Source: Toxorhynchites rutilus septentrionalis (taxonomy: Eukaryota; Arthropoda; Insecta; Diptera; Culicidae). Taken from it: 64,000 nucleotides of DNA. Of the stretch, positions 1 to 11,523 are shown one piece after another. The stretch spans positions 116,310,035 through 116,374,034 of the forward strand of contig NC_073746.1 in NCBI RefSeq assembly GCF_029784135.1, given 5' to 3'. The notes beneath the pieces are model-generated. The model had not been told where the DNA came from. It was given only the letters and a program-made list of their open reading frames with translations, and ran no database searches. The stretch's first letter is position 1, and every line of letters starts with the position of its first letter. Position numbers and translations under genes: made by a program.

Positions 1-213
1 TGTTCCACTGATTGCCCGGTTAGTTTAAAACATAGGATACGAGCATTACGTTTGCACAAAATCATAATCAATACATACTCGCGCACGGTTTCACAGACCG
101 TCTTCATGATGGTTTCCCTCGGCACAGTACTGCTAGCCTACTACACTTTTTCTGAGCGGCCGTTTCTGTTGCAATTGTTTTCTGCTGCGATTTATTCCGT
201 GAACCACAATTAA
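1..213 (+). CDS. Possible 3' end of a coding exon, cut by window edge
   Basis: An open frame runs from the first base to a TAA at 211-213 (70 codons, no start inside). The middle reads as a hydrophobic stretch (VFMMVSLGTVLLAYY) followed by SERPF, which loosely resembles the last membrane helix and E-x-P-F end of insect NRF-6-like membrane acyltransferases. This is only a resemblance: a 70-codon open frame can arise by chance, and no splice site or start is visible. No other gene lies nearby to support it. It could equally be non-coding. Confidence 0.2.
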   Translation, partial: CSTDCPVSLKHRIRALRLHKIIINTYSRTVSQTVFMMVSLGTVLLAYYTFSERPFLLQLFSAAIYSVNHN

Positions 214-809
214 CACATTGCTTTCTACACCTGAAGGTTAAATCGTTGGTTTGCCAAGAATCTAACAAGGCCTACCGATGGCTAATCCTTCGTCTCATCC
301 ACATCGAAGGAAACGATCTCATTCGTGGAATCCGAACAAATGAAGTGTTCAAGTTTGCCCCAAAACGCGCGGTCCGTAATGTGTTAAAATACCGTCTTCT
401 TTCCTTTCCGTATTGCCCTCTAGGCTGAGAGATCATTCAGAAATGAACACGGGCTATGGAATATTTCGAAAATCAAGCAGGTAATTTTAACATAAAAATT
501 ATAAAACATAAATGCCTTGAAAATGAGCAAGGAATTGGAAAGAAAAAAAAATAGCACTTATGTATTAACACCACCGCAGCGCAATTATTAGGGGAAGGGG
601 CAGGAAAGACAGACAGGGACATGGTGGGATGCACAACTAAATTATATAAATTAAATAAATAAATTAAATTTTTATTTTAAATTTCCATGATGCACAAACT
701 TGCAGTACAGTGTATCAATACCGTTGACACTTACTGTGTACGCCTAGCTGACCTTCTGTTAGAATTGTAAAAAAAGAACAAAAAAGTAATCTACAAAGAG
801 CAGGTCGAT
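214..809. other. No gene seen
   Basis: AT-rich sequence with A-runs and an ATTTAAAT-type low-complexity patch near 640-680. No open frame with recognisable protein features on either strand and no clear repeat ends. Confidence 0.4.
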
Positions 810-2146
810 GTAGAGGAGCCGCGGGTAAGACGGACAGTGGGAGTATGATGGACAGGTGGTTGATTTGTATAGTTGCATTGTGAATTCTGTTGATGAGAAC
901 CCCTTCTACATGCTATTCTAGAATATTTAAACCATCCTATGACAATGAATACTGATTAAAAGTGAAATAGGGAAACAAAAACTGAGAATCAAACATGATT
1001 CCGTATGTGGATGTAATTTGAGTGGTTTAATTGAAAAATTGAATTCGTTGATGGTTTTATTTCGATTTGTGAGTTGACAGAGAAGCGATATTAGTATTTA
1101 CGGAAAAGTAAATTCATTCGTAAGTGGTAAATTTGAATTATTGAAATAATAGCACTGGTGGGGTTGAAACGGACAGTCACATCCATAATTCCATCCAATG
1201 CATGATGGAAAGTGAAGGGAAGAATGTTGAACTCTTTTTTATATTGCTTTCTCTTTTCGTTCTATTTCAGTTACTGGCAGCGTTGCCAATGTTCCAGTTT
1301 AAACTGGATTCTTCCAGTTTTTTTCCACTCGATCCAGTCAAACAGTTAAACCCTAAAATCTTCCAGTTTTTTCAAATATCATCCAGTTTTATCCAGTTTT
1401 TTATATGTGTGCTTCAGTTTTATCCATATTCTGTAAAATAAATTCAAAATGTATAAACAGTATCCCTCACTCACCCTTCCTATCCCTGGCCCAATTTAAT
1501 TTTTTTTACATTAATCGTTCGTTCGATCCAATTTGCGTTTACCTTGGATTGATCTTTCTTTCATTTCACACTCAACTCAGTGTTACAACTCAGTGTTATT
1601 TTATTCTTGCTTGCACTTCCGAATTTCTAAGTCCTCCTAGTTGAGACTAATTGAACTACCATTTCAACTAGCAATGTTCATAGTCTTACGCAAATAGGTT
1701 CATAGAGCCCGTGTGCTATGTTGGCTGTGAGTTTATATAATCAGCAAATATTATAGGCCCTCCAAATCATTTTAAATTTCAGAAGAGCTGAGTGTCAATG
1801 AGTTCAATTGACTTTGATTGATATGAACATAAAACCCAAGTAATCTGGTCCCCGTTTACATCAATGGGATATTAGTTTTTAATAGTCTCTCAAAGGATTT
1901 TTAGTTCTAAATAGCATTAAAATTACTGAACTCTTCTATTTGATGCACATTTCGAAAAAAATGCAGGCTTTGCATAAAATACATAACCACTATAGTGTTT
2001 ATTTAGTAAGTATGTATAAAGGGTGTGTCACATCAAATTGCATCACGGAAAAAACGCTGTAGATATTCGCCCAGTAGACCGATCCTTTTGAAAATTTCAG
2101 ACAGTAATATAAAAACTATTAAACAACTTTTGGCATTTTCTTTTTA

Positions 2147-3444
2147 AAGGGTGTGTCACATCAAATTGCATCACGGAAAAAACGCTGTAGAAATTTAATT
2201 TTTAGGAATTATATCTTCAGCTTTCGCTTATAATCAGATAAGAGTGTATAGATCACGTTGGCCATGCTTCACTGTCAATTTTTCGTAAATTTGGAAAAAT
2301 GTCGTCGAACGAAAAAGAGCGTCGTGAATTAATCCTGTGCACTCATTTCGAGAATCTGGTGTTGTCACATCGGGACATCGGTAAGATGCTGGGAATCGTC
2401 CAATCCACGGTCAGCAGAGTACTAAAACGATACTTCGAGAACCTAACCATCGACCGGAAGGTGAAGAACGGCAAAAATGGATGCTCCGTCAGTGAAAAAG
2501 ATCACAAGCGCGTAGTTAAGCAGTTTAGACGTGATCCGAGAAGTTCGGTCCGGGATGTCGCCAATAAGCTGAATTTGTCAAGTTCATTCGTCTAGCGGAC
2601 CAAGCAGCGGGAGGGCCTGCGTACATACAAGGTTCAGAAGGCTCCTAACCGCGACGAAAGGCAAAACATGGTGGGGAAGACGCGAGCCCGGAAGCTGTAC
2701 ACCGAAATGCTGACGAAGCCGCATTGCCTGGTAATGGACGACGAAACCTACGTCAAAGCGGACTTTCGTCAGCTGCCGGGCCTGTTGTTCTTCTCCGCAG
2801 AGGACAAATTCAGCGTTCCGGAGGAGATTCGCAAGCAGAAACTATCCAAGTTTGCCAAAAAGTACATGGTGTGGCAAGCGATCTGCTCTTGCGGAAAGCG
2901 GAGCGCCCCCTTCGTGATGACCGGCACGGTAAACGGGCAGGTTTACCTTAAGGAGTGCCTACAGAAGCGCTTACTACCACTATTGAAGCAGCACGAGGGC
3001 CCGACCATCTTCTGGCCGGATCTCGCTTCGTGCCACTATTCAAAGGACGTGTTGGAGTGGTACGAAGCCAACGGGGTCACCTTCGTACCAAAGGAAATGA
3101 AACCGCCCAACGCGCCGGAGCTTCGCCCAATAGAGAAATATTGGGCGATTATGAAGCAGGCCCTCCGGAAGAACCCAAAAGTTGTAAAATCGGAGGCGGA
3201 CTTAAAGAGAAAATGGATTTCTGTTTAAAAAAAACTACAACCTGACGTTGTACAGAACCTTATGGACGGGGTAAAGAGGAAGGTGCGAGCATACGGGCTT
3301 GGGCTCGAAGTATGAATAAAAAGAAAATGCCAAAAGTTGTTTAATAGTTTTTATTTTACTGTCTAAAATTTTCAAAAGGATCGGTCTACTGGGCGAATTT
3401 CTACAGCGTTTTTTCCGTGATGCAATTTGATGTGACACACCCTT
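2147..3444 (+). mobile_element. DD37E mariner (inner copy) inserted into its own family member
   Basis: A complete 1298-bp element with AAGGGTGTGTCACATC ends, flanked by TA duplications at 2145-2146 and 3445-3446. The insertion site is a TA in the 3' UTR of the outer element (cttttTAttcat), and the orientation is opposite to it. The two copies are nearly identical, so the insertion is fairly recent on the scale of this family. Transposase remains are at 2299-3315. Confidence 0.92.
2299..3315 (+). pseudogene. DD37E mariner transposase, two in-frame stops
   Basis: A transposase (338 codons from ATG to the family TGA) that would cut and paste the surrounding element at TA sites. An N-terminal helix-turn-helix region (HRDIGKMLGIVQSTVSRVLKRY) is followed by the catalytic domain: first Asp in VMDDETYVKADF, second in FWPDLASCHYS, then Glu in RPIEKYWA. 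I counted 37 residues between the second Asp and the Glu, the mosquito DD37E (ITmD37E) signature. A TAG at 2593-2595 replaces a Gln codon and a TAA at 3226-3228 replaces a Lys codon, judged against the outer copy. The frame is otherwise open throughout, so both lesions are point substitutions. It is not expected to make full-length protein. Confidence 0.9.
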
Positions 3445-3447
3445 TAT

Positions 3448-4458
3448 TCATACTTCGAACCCGTATGATCGCACCTTCCTCTTTACCCCTTCCATAAGGT
3501 TCTGTACAACGTCAGGTTGTAGTTTTTTTTTAATAGAAATCCATTTTCTCTTGAAGTCCGCCTCCGATTTGACAACTTTTGGGTTATTCCGGAGGGCCTG
3601 CTTCATAATCGCCCAATATTTCTCTATTGGGCAAAGCTCCGGCGCGTTGGGCGGGTTCATTTCCTTTGGCACGAAGGTGACCCCGTTGGCTTCGTACCAC
3701 TCCAACACGTCCTTTGAATAGTGGCACGAAGCGAGATCCGGCCAGAAGATGGTCGGGCCCTCGTGCTGCTTCAATAGTGGTAGTAAGCGCTTCTGTAGGC
3801 ACTCCTTAAGGTAAACCTGCCCGTTTACCGTGCCGGTCATCACGAAGGGGGCGCTCCGCTTTCCGCAAGAGCAGATCGCTTGCCACACCATGTACTTTTT
3901 GGCAAACTTGGATAGTTTCTGCTTGCGAATCTCCTCCGGAACGCTGAATTTGTCCTCTGCGGAGAAGAACAACAGGCCCGGCAGCTAACGAAAGTCCGCT
4001 TTGACGTAGGTTTCGTCGTCCATTACCAAGCAATGCGGCTTCGTCAGCATTTCAGTGTACAGCTTTCGGGCTCGCGTCTTCCCCACCATGTTTTGCCTTT
4101 CGTCGCGGTTAGGAGCCTTCTGAACCTTGTATGTACGCAGGCCCTCCCGCTGCTTGGTCCACTGGACGAATGAACTTGACAAATTCAGCTTATTGGCAAA
4201 ATCCCGGACCGAACTTCTCGGATCACGTCTAAACTGCTTAACTACGCGCTTGTGATCTTTTTCACTGACGGAGCATCCATTTTTGCCGTTCTTCACCTTC
4301 CGGTCGATGGTTAGGTTCTCGAAGTATCGTTTTAGTACTCTGCTGACCGTGGATTGGACGATTCCCAGCATCTTACCGATGTCCCGATGTGACAACTCCG
4401 GATTCTCGAAATGAGTGCACAGGATTAATTTACGACGCTCTTTTTCGTTCGACGACAT
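3448..4458 (-). pseudogene. DD37E mariner transposase, one in-frame stop
   Basis: The transposase of the outer element, 337 codons including the stop. Its ATG at 4458 starts MSSNEKERRKLILC, and the helix-turn-helix and all three catalytic positions (VMDDETY, FWPDLAS, CPIEKYW) are present. The only clear lesion is a TAG at 3985-3987, where the inner copy has CAG (Gln) in the DFRQLPG segment. The C-terminus is two codons shorter than in the inner copy (YGFEV against YGLGLEV). The damage pattern differs from the inner copy, so each decayed independently or came from a different parent. Confidence 0.9.
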
Positions 4459-5493
4459 TTTTCCAAATTTACGAAAAATTGACAGTGAAGCATGGCCAAC
4501 GTGATCTATACACTCTTATCTGATTATAAGCGAAAGCTGAAGATATAATTCCTAAAAATTAAATTTCTACAGCGTTTTTTCCGTGATGCCATTTGATGTG
4601 ACACACCCTTTACTATGGATATTTTTCCAAAAGTATATTCTCGAGCAGGAGAACATACTTAAGGATACCTCATTTTGATCTTGATACCCAAATTTAGTTT
4701 GGACAAGTCTGATATAAAAGTGAAATACTAAAGAATAATATCAATTTTGGAGAGAAATAGCTTTTCAATACCAATATTTTATAATTTCAATACCACATGA
4801 AGAACATGACGGACATGAAGCAAAAATACGAGATTTATCAAGTTTTACCCAAATGAAACCGTATTTTCTAGAAAGAAAGATCCTCAAATATTGTTTTACA
4901 GTAATGTTCGAGTAGTGGAAAACATCATTTTGATCTCCTCGACTTATATTATTAATTAATTGTTTATTTCGTCATTTTGTGAACTGCATATGAATACGAC
5001 ACGAAGCTTCAAAGGAGATTTTATTTCTCAAATATTGGAATGGGTAAAAAATCAATTTAAAGTCAATCTTTTTAAAATACAACGGTTTTACAGGATCCAG
5101 TTTTCTTCCAGTTTGTTAAAGAGCGATCTTCCAGTTTTTTGAAAATTATTATTGTCAACCCTGGTTACTGGACGCTCAAACACTGAGATAGAGCGAAATT
5201 ATTCCTCTCGCGAGCGATAAACTTCTACGCTTCGTGTATTATTGACCTGTCCATATTCCCCCCACTACATGTCAATTATACCCGCATCGATAAAAATGTT
5301 CTACTTTTCGACTTGTTTTAATTTCAGTAAAAAAAACATGAAAAAACACATTTTTATAAAACATTTGGCCAATTATTTCGAAAACCAGCATATTGAACTG
5401 TAAGAAACTGCTTTTAAGTTTTGGAAAACGTGAGTTTCCAAAGATTGAAGTTTTCCTTAACATGTATCCTTAACTTACCCCCATCTCCCCTAC

Positions 5494-6116
5494 ATTTTGG
5501 TCTGCAGAAAATTAGGTGCCTATTGTTACTGATCTTTTTTTTTAGTATTTTTCGTTACATGAGTGTTTTACCATCACTTCTCTTCAGGTTTATTAAATCA
5601 GCGGTAAAGTTTTCTCATTTTTACTCCAGAAATATTGGTGAAAAAAAAACTAATCAAGACGGGTAAGACGGGCACTCCACCGAAGGGAAAGGCTTTTTGT
5701 TTTGAAAACAATTTGACTATCTCCTCCTCCTTGTTTTAAACAGATGCCCACTAACTAAGTTTGCAAGTGTAACCAGATATCATGGACGAATCAGCAGAGT
5801 GGTTTTTAAAACGTAATCCGAATTTGTCGTTCCGAATGCCGGAAGCTATTTTAGACATGAAAAAATGAGAAAAATTACAAGCCCTCCTAGGTGATTTTAG
5901 TCTAGCCTTTTTGTTCGATCTTTTTTAAGGCCTATTTTGGTTTTGAAGGACTTCAACTCTAAAAAATTGTTTAGTACATAAACATGAATTTTCAGTTGTT
6001 TTTTTTTCGACTCAATCAGATGCTGAACAAATTCATTTTGCAAAATCTCTGCCTCAAAGACAAATTTTATTATGAAAAAAATACCTAGACTATCTATTTG
6101 TGGTGAGATAGATATA
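5494..6116. other. No gene seen
   Basis: AT-rich sequence holding another GGGTAAGACGGGCA motif near 5660, a stray R1-like end. No supported coding sequence or RNA gene. Confidence 0.4.
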
Positions 6117-6530
6117 TTAGGTTGGGAAAAAAGTTATCCATTATTTTTGGATAAAATTCAAAGCTATTTTCAATATGCTTCGGATTGTCCGATTTGGGTC
6201 AAATATGCACAGTTTTGTTGGAAAATTTGTTGTCATTCTAAAGGAAGCTTCATAATGTATCTATCCTAGAGGTCTTGGTCCTTATTGGCGGAAAACTAAA
6301 GCAATAGATTTTTACAGTCTTCTCTTGATCGCATTTTCTTATCACTCTGGAAACTTTTCAATGCGAGTAAAAGGTGGTAATCGCTTGGTGCCAGGTCCGA
6401 ACTATATGGTGGTTGCATTAAAACATCTCAATCAAGTTCTCAGAATGGTGTGGCCTTGCGTTGGCCTACTGTGGGAAAAAAAATTAAGGGCAAGAATTTC
6501 AACTCATTGACAGCAGAAAAAGCACCTTGT
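6117..6530. mobile_element. Rearranged mariner remnant
   Basis: Begins with TTAGGTTGGGAAAAAAGT, a typical mariner terminus. 6117-6250 matches, in inverse orientation, the 3' end of the mariner relic at 44495-45535 (the ATAATGGACT end and the CATATTTGACCC segment). 6265-6400 matches an internal part of that relic in direct orientation (TTATTGGCG...GGTGCCAGGT). This is therefore a scrambled, non-functional copy. Confidence 0.6.
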
Positions 6531-6537
6531 CCAGTTT

Positions 6538-7386
6538 TGACGTAGGACTACGTCTTTCATTTCTATACCGGGGAGTAAAATCAAAGTTTCGAAAACGAAA
6601 GCGTTACGCCGGAGACCGAGATTTTGAGTGTTAATAGCTCCTAAACAACTGAACGAAATGGTATGATAAACACTTCATTCGAAAGATAAAATGTCTACGC
6701 GTTCTATACTTGTTACTTTCTGATCCAAAAACTTGTTTCAATAGTTTTAAAATTGCTTTCAAAACAGGCTATTGAAATCACCAATCGGTATATAAGCGAG
6801 CGCCGCTCGGAAATCCACTTAGTTCTAATTGAACAGCGATTGGAGCATGTTGTCGCTGTTGTGGTGAAGCTCTTCGTTTATCATGAAAGCGCGGATGAAC
6901 GGTGTCACCAAGAGCCTGTTTGTGCACCCTAGGCCAGAAGGGAATCCATCAGGAGGAGAGTGATGCCACAAACGGTTCCCCGGGAAGACATCGCTACACA
7001 CACATACACGCGCGGAATTCTTTCCGTTTGGATGCCATTCAGCATCGAGAAAGATCCGGAAAATAATCTGCCAGTTCCTCTGGGAATTTAAAAATACATT
7101 CATGTGAAAGAGTTTATTTGAATGTTTTCTATCCATGTAACACTGTGACCAACATTTGGTTTTGTAATTTTTCAATCAATCGCAATTAACAGGATAGCTT
7201 CTGAAGATTATTCTTCCCCATCAGTAGGATATTTTCGTATCCAATATTGGATGCATAAAACCTTGTACCTCCAACGTAACGCTCTCGTTTTCGAAGTCCC
7301 CCAAATATTAATTTATTCATTCATTCAGAATGGATTCAGATTCAACTTCAAACAAGGATCACTGAATCAACGATAGTCCTATGTCA
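6538..7386 (+). repeat. GACGTAGGACTACGTC repeat, TATA-promoter type, copy a
   Basis: The left end is TGACGTAGGACTACGTC at 6538-6554 and the right end is ATAGTCCTATGTCA at 7373-7386. Similarity to sister copies continues to about 7430. Sister copies are at 29116-30691 and 34107-35149, with partial copies at 31481-31717 and 44050-44220. The interior holds a CCAAT box and a TATATAAG box at 6789-6796. About 30 bp further on is an initiator-like TTAGTTC, followed by a conserved segment with no long open frame. It looks like a captured RNA polymerase II core promoter. No transposase is encoded. Confidence 0.7.
6789..6796 (+). promoter_or_regulatory. TATA box inside repeat copy a
   Basis: TATATAAG follows directly on an ACCAATCGG CCAAT box and is conserved in three repeat copies (30433-30440 and 34891-34898 on the minus strand). 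An initiator-like sequence lies about 30 bp downstream. Whether it is active cannot be seen. Confidence 0.45.
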
Positions 7387-7430
7387 CCATTGCGGTTATA
7401 CCATAGATATAACCCACTTTCTGTTTTTCA

Positions 7431-9039
7431 TGAGAAAAGAAAGAAGTTTTCAATGATGGAATTTTTAAACAAATCAAAGAACAATCCGTTACTAATAAAA
7501 AAGCTATCTTTTTTGCTAATGTAAAAACATAGAATCAAAAATATATAAATCTAAAATGGAATTTGAGCGTCATTCAATTGTTTCCCAAAAAATGAAAAAA
7601 AAAATCCGTGGACAAGAGAGGGAGGGAAATACAAGACGTCCACATTTGTCCACGGAGGGGTCCTTAAATCGTGATTTTGTGTGAGCACGAAATTATTGCA
7701 ACACTCACAACCGGTCGTAATTTTTTTCTACTGTATAAAGTACTAGCACAGTTTCGCACAGTTTCTCTTAGAAGTGTATTGTTCACATACTTTGAATGGC
7801 ATAGTTGTATATTTTGTTTCGGTCGAGGTGGTCGAGGTCGAGGTGAATACGCTCATGTTGAAAATTCAAAGTTATACCATTGTCCTATGGGAAACGTGCT
7901 GTAATTCAACAATCTCAAGATTGTTGAATAGGTTCACCATTGTTCAACGATTGACATTGGACCAGAGTCACGGAACGAGACGGAAACCAGGAACAGCATG
8001 TAGGAAAGAGGAGTGAGAGGTCAAGGCCAATTTCATCCAAAATTTCAATATATCAAACCACTTTTTTAAAAGCATACTGGAATGGTAACAGGCTATTTCG
8101 GTACATTTTGTCTCCAAGGACACGTATCCATCAAACTGTCCTGTATTCTGAGACGAACCAGCCCTGCACCAGGCTGAAAGTCTCAAAAATTAAGAATAAA
8201 AAACTGCGTCCAATAGAAACTAATAGGGTCATGATGAAGCGGTAACTCAGTAAGGCCAGTGAAAATGCAAGAATGTACAAAAGGCATTCTAAGAAAGAGG
8301 AAAAATTGGAAAGAAGGATACAATTGTACACAGTCTTATAGATGCGGTGAAGCGATAGCCTCTAATAATTGATTCAAAATACGTAAATTCAACTTTATAC
8401 ATGTATAAAACTATCATATAGATTTGGTTTGGAGTAAATTTATTGTTTAGCAATAATTTTATGTTCGTCCTTTAATTCATCTCTGTTGTTTTTTCTGTAT
8501 TGAAAAAATAATACAGAATTGAGAATCGCCCCGATTCTGTATTTCGATCGATTCGAAATATTTCGAACGACTTAATAAAACTCCATTCTATATTCCGTTC
8601 AATTTGATTTGCTCTCTTCGAACAATAAATGGCCAAAAGGTTCGAAATAGGCAATGCGCAATTATCACTCGAACGAAATGGAAATCCGTCAGAATACAGA
8701 ATAAGGCTGAATAACTTCAATACTATGTTCTAAACTTAGACTTTCGTTTCGTTGATTTTTATGTGTTTATTTGTTAAACTTTTTGAATGATATTCATTTG
8801 TTATTATTGTTTTCTGTTGTGAAATTCATCGAGTCGCTATGTTACTAAATTTACAATATCACTATAAACGAAAGTGACTCGAGCGGTTTGAGATAGAGTC
8901 GGTCACTTGTGATAGTCGATTGAAGTACCCTGATAGTGTTGATTTGATTTGATTTCGAGAGAACTGCAATCTCCCGACGCTCTAAACTAGTCGATTATGA
9001 ATGAAACTTCCAAAGTGGACTGAACTGATACAATTTGAA
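7431..9039. other. No gene seen; short repeat fragments
   Basis: No supported gene. A short repeat GAGACGAACCAGCCC with an AAAGTCTC hairpin partner at about 8150-8200 recurs at 47835-47870. GAGGTCGAGGTCGAGGT near 7825-7845 is a simple repeat. Confidence 0.35.
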
Positions 9040-9800
9040 CAAAACACACAATTAAAATCGGATTCGATCGCCAAGCTTCCATCTGCCGTCTCATACCGTA
9101 ATAAAATTCGTCACACTACAACACCTTCATTCACCGGCTAGTTGTTTCAGACAACGATACAATATCGTACAGAATAACCTCTAATACCAGCCAGCTGCTA
9201 TTGGGAACCAAGGCGCACGCGGACACCAGACCCCGCAACTTCGTTCGAAACCGGATAAGTTTGTCATCCAAGCGAACCCCACGTGGGAGTATCACACTTT
9301 TCATAAGCTACATTCATAGCTTTTCTGTACATACGGCGCCTACTCGCGAATGATCTCCGCAATCGACGTTTTAAACCGCAGATTTTCGATCACCATCAAT
9401 AGGTAACAGTGTTTTGTTATTTTTAAGTTGGAGGATGATGTTCAGACAGCGGTTGAACCAAAAGACGCACACTCCGAAAGTGTGCTGAACTGAATCAACT
9501 GTTTGACACCTTTTTTGGTGATGCCTGCCTGCCTGACTGGTTGCCTGGTTGGCTGGGGAAGTGACCGCATCGTTTGTTTCGTGGTTGGATCTAGGAAACG
9601 CCCCCTCGCCGGGGCCTTACAATAGTGTTCATTGTGTTTCAATTTGGTCGTCGCGGGTTGATCGGATGCTGCTAGTTTGTAGTACAGCATCTTTTACGGG
9701 CTGGACGAAATTTCCGCGCTCCGTAAAAGCATTTGTATCGCACATTATTGACACCAAAACTATCGACAGGATTTATATGGATATTTTTAAATGATAAAAC
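9040..9800. other. Unexplained low-copy segment
   Basis: Less AT-rich than its surroundings and not visibly similar to any other part of the window. On the minus strand a short frame from about 9307 downward reads MKSVILPRGVRLDDKL and ends after some 60 codons; I recognise no domain. There are no convincing splice sites. It could be part of a neighbouring gene, regulatory sequence, or an unrelated unique stretch. Confidence 0.2.
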
Positions 9801-11040
9801 AGGTTTGTGTTCGGAAATGCTAAGTTAAGCGTATATCACAATGGAACAGCTCTAGATCGCTATTCAATATAACGTACCATACTTTTCTTCCGGACAGAAT
9901 AGTGGATTCCCTCTGCCACTGTATCAAGAAAAAGGTCATGAGAAAGTCACCTGAATATACATAATAGTGCAAAATAATTGATTACTCACAGTTGACTAAC
10001 GATGAGTATTTCCCGTTGGTTTTGATTTTCTATTGTTTTGGGTAAGAAAGTAAGAATCCATAGGCTAATTCTTGAAACTTTCTGTGTTACAAAAAATCAG
10101 ATGGATATACCTTGACTTTCAACATAAAGAAGGTGAAGGTATATGCATCTTCACATTCCAGATTCTTGATCTCGGACTAAATTTTCAGATAGAGGTTGCA
10201 TATTTTATATTCTAGTAGTCGGGATTTTTTAGTTCACATTCCGGATTTTGGAATCTATATTACAGTCCCAGGTATAGTCTTTTGTTCGGAAAGTTCGAGT
10301 CGTCACTAATGTTTACCAAATCGAGACTCTGAAAAACGAATTTCATAACTGAGTTACAATGAATGTCATTCGAATGTTTCTGAAGTGCAGTTGAGATAAT
10401 TTAGATATGAGACACTTGCGAAATTAGATATTTCGATAGTGTTTTGTTTCAAAAAACAGTTTAGTTCTTCACTGTAATTTTTTAATAATTTTTACTTAAC
10501 AAGTGTTCAAGAAGCATGCAAAGAAAACAAAATGAATTTATTTTTTCCGTCAAAAAGTGTTAGTTTTGTTCCTTACCACAAAATATTGGACCCGTTTTTT
10601 TTTATTTTTTCCAATTTTCATTTTCAACTTCTGAACTACTGGACCGATTTGAAAACTATAAAAATCACATCTCGGATTTTTGAAGTTTTTTTAAACCCTC
10701 AACATTCAAGAAAAAATATTAAAATATAGTGCTCTTGGTCCCGAATGCATGAAAACTATAAACTGCTAACATCAAGAAACATCGGGCTGTTGTGTTATTA
10801 ATAACACAAGAATAATCATATAAACTGTCTCCACTAATCGAACAATGGAACAGAAGAAATACTCTCACGCCTAAATTGCTACTGTGTACTTTACCATATG
10901 TATAGATACGAAAAAACATGTAACATGTACACAATTAAATCCAGCTCTGTTACAGATAAAATACTAACAAGCCTAAATAAATAAACAAATGGGATTAAAC
11001 AAATTAAAAACCTGAACACCACTTTTTTTTGTAGGTAGTG
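9801..11040. other. No gene seen
   Basis: AT-rich intergenic sequence. A TTTTCAACTTCTGAACTACTGGACCGAT-type phrase at 10620-10650 resembles repeated DNA at 54870 and 55170, so at least part of it is old repeat. Confidence 0.35.
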
Positions 11041-11480
11041 CATTAGGGTGCCAATGAAAATGGTCATCTCTAATTCCAAAAAGTTACCTCATAAAAAATG
11101 TTCACCACCTCGAAAAAACACCCTATGCCAAATATTAGCTCAATCGGACTTAAGGGAGAGTGGCGCAAAGCGGTCAAAGTTCATCACCCAAGGGGGGAGT
11201 AAAGGAAATCGGGGTTTTCGAAAAGATTTTTTTTGATGCCAAATGTCTTAAAATTGCATGAAACGTCGAGATCTAGTGTCATCTCGAAAAATTATTAAAA
11301 AAATAATTTTTTTTGGGCACTTGGTCGTCAGTCAGTTTTGGGAAAAGGGGAAAACATTTTTTTCGGACCACATTTTTTCACGATTCCGTTCCCGTGTAAA
11401 AAAATGTTCGAGATATAGCACAAGATAGGTGCGATCTTGATTTCGAGTTTTCGATGGTAGAATTCTCTCTTGCTCCCTTT
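11041..11480. repeat. Unclassified interspersed repeat
   Basis: The stretch from TAGGGTGCCAATGAAAATGG through a CACCCAAGGGGGGAG segment reads like a non-coding interspersed element. I base this on composition and style only: no second copy is present here and its ends are not defined. Confidence 0.25.
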
Positions 11481-11523
11481 CTTTTAACAGGATCCAGGAC
11501 CGGATCGAATTAAGTTCAACTAG

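Larger units (their letters stand above)
2019..4610 (-). mobile_element. DD37E mariner (outer copy), full length, interrupted
   Basis: Ends are AAGGGTGTGTCACATC at 2019 and its complement at 4610, flanked by TA duplications (2017-2018 and 4611-4612). The element reads on the minus strand: its 3' terminal ~125 bp lies at 2019-2146 and its body at 3445-4610. A second copy of the same family (2147-3444) splits it inside the 3' UTR. The rejoined length is about 1.29 kb, normal for a mariner. Its transposase pseudogene is at 3448-4458. Confidence 0.9.
1278..5163. mobile_element. hAT-like non-autonomous element (MITE) carrying nested mariners
   Basis: The ends are inverted repeats, CAGCGTTGCCAAT on the left and ATTGTCAACCCTG on the right (11 of 13 complementary). 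An 8-bp target duplication GTTACTGG flanks it at 1270-1277 and 5164-5171. The paralogous R1 copy has a single GTTACTGG at 26762-26769, an intact empty site. An 8-bp duplication with CAG-type ends is the hAT pattern. Subterminal DNA is rich in CCAGTTT/AAACTGG motifs. Without the nested mariners the element is about 1.29 kb and has no transposase, so it is non-autonomous. Confidence 0.82.
810..5493. repeat. TIR repeat R1, copy 1, interrupted by nested transposons
   Basis: Two separated blocks, 810-1277 and 5164-5493, match in order the uninterrupted sequence at 26269-27122. The outer ends are imperfect inverted repeats: the left begins GTAGAGG...GGGTAAGACGGACA, and the right ends with the complement of GTAGGGG...GGGTAAGACGGACA. 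The element would be about 0.8 kb without its insertion and has no coding capacity I can see. The family is unclassified. The insertion at 1278-5163 is described separately. Confidence 0.75.

Noticed and set aside
2724..3245. Alternative-frame ORFs inside the DD37E elements
   Set aside because: Shadows of the transposase frame; identical shadows appear in both copies because the DNA is nearly identical.
6880..7020. Histone H3 or H4 remnant in the TATA-type repeats
   Set aside because: A few codon-like matches (for example AAGACATCGCTACAC against H3 KDIQLA) can be forced, but frames do not hold and no stem-loop is present.
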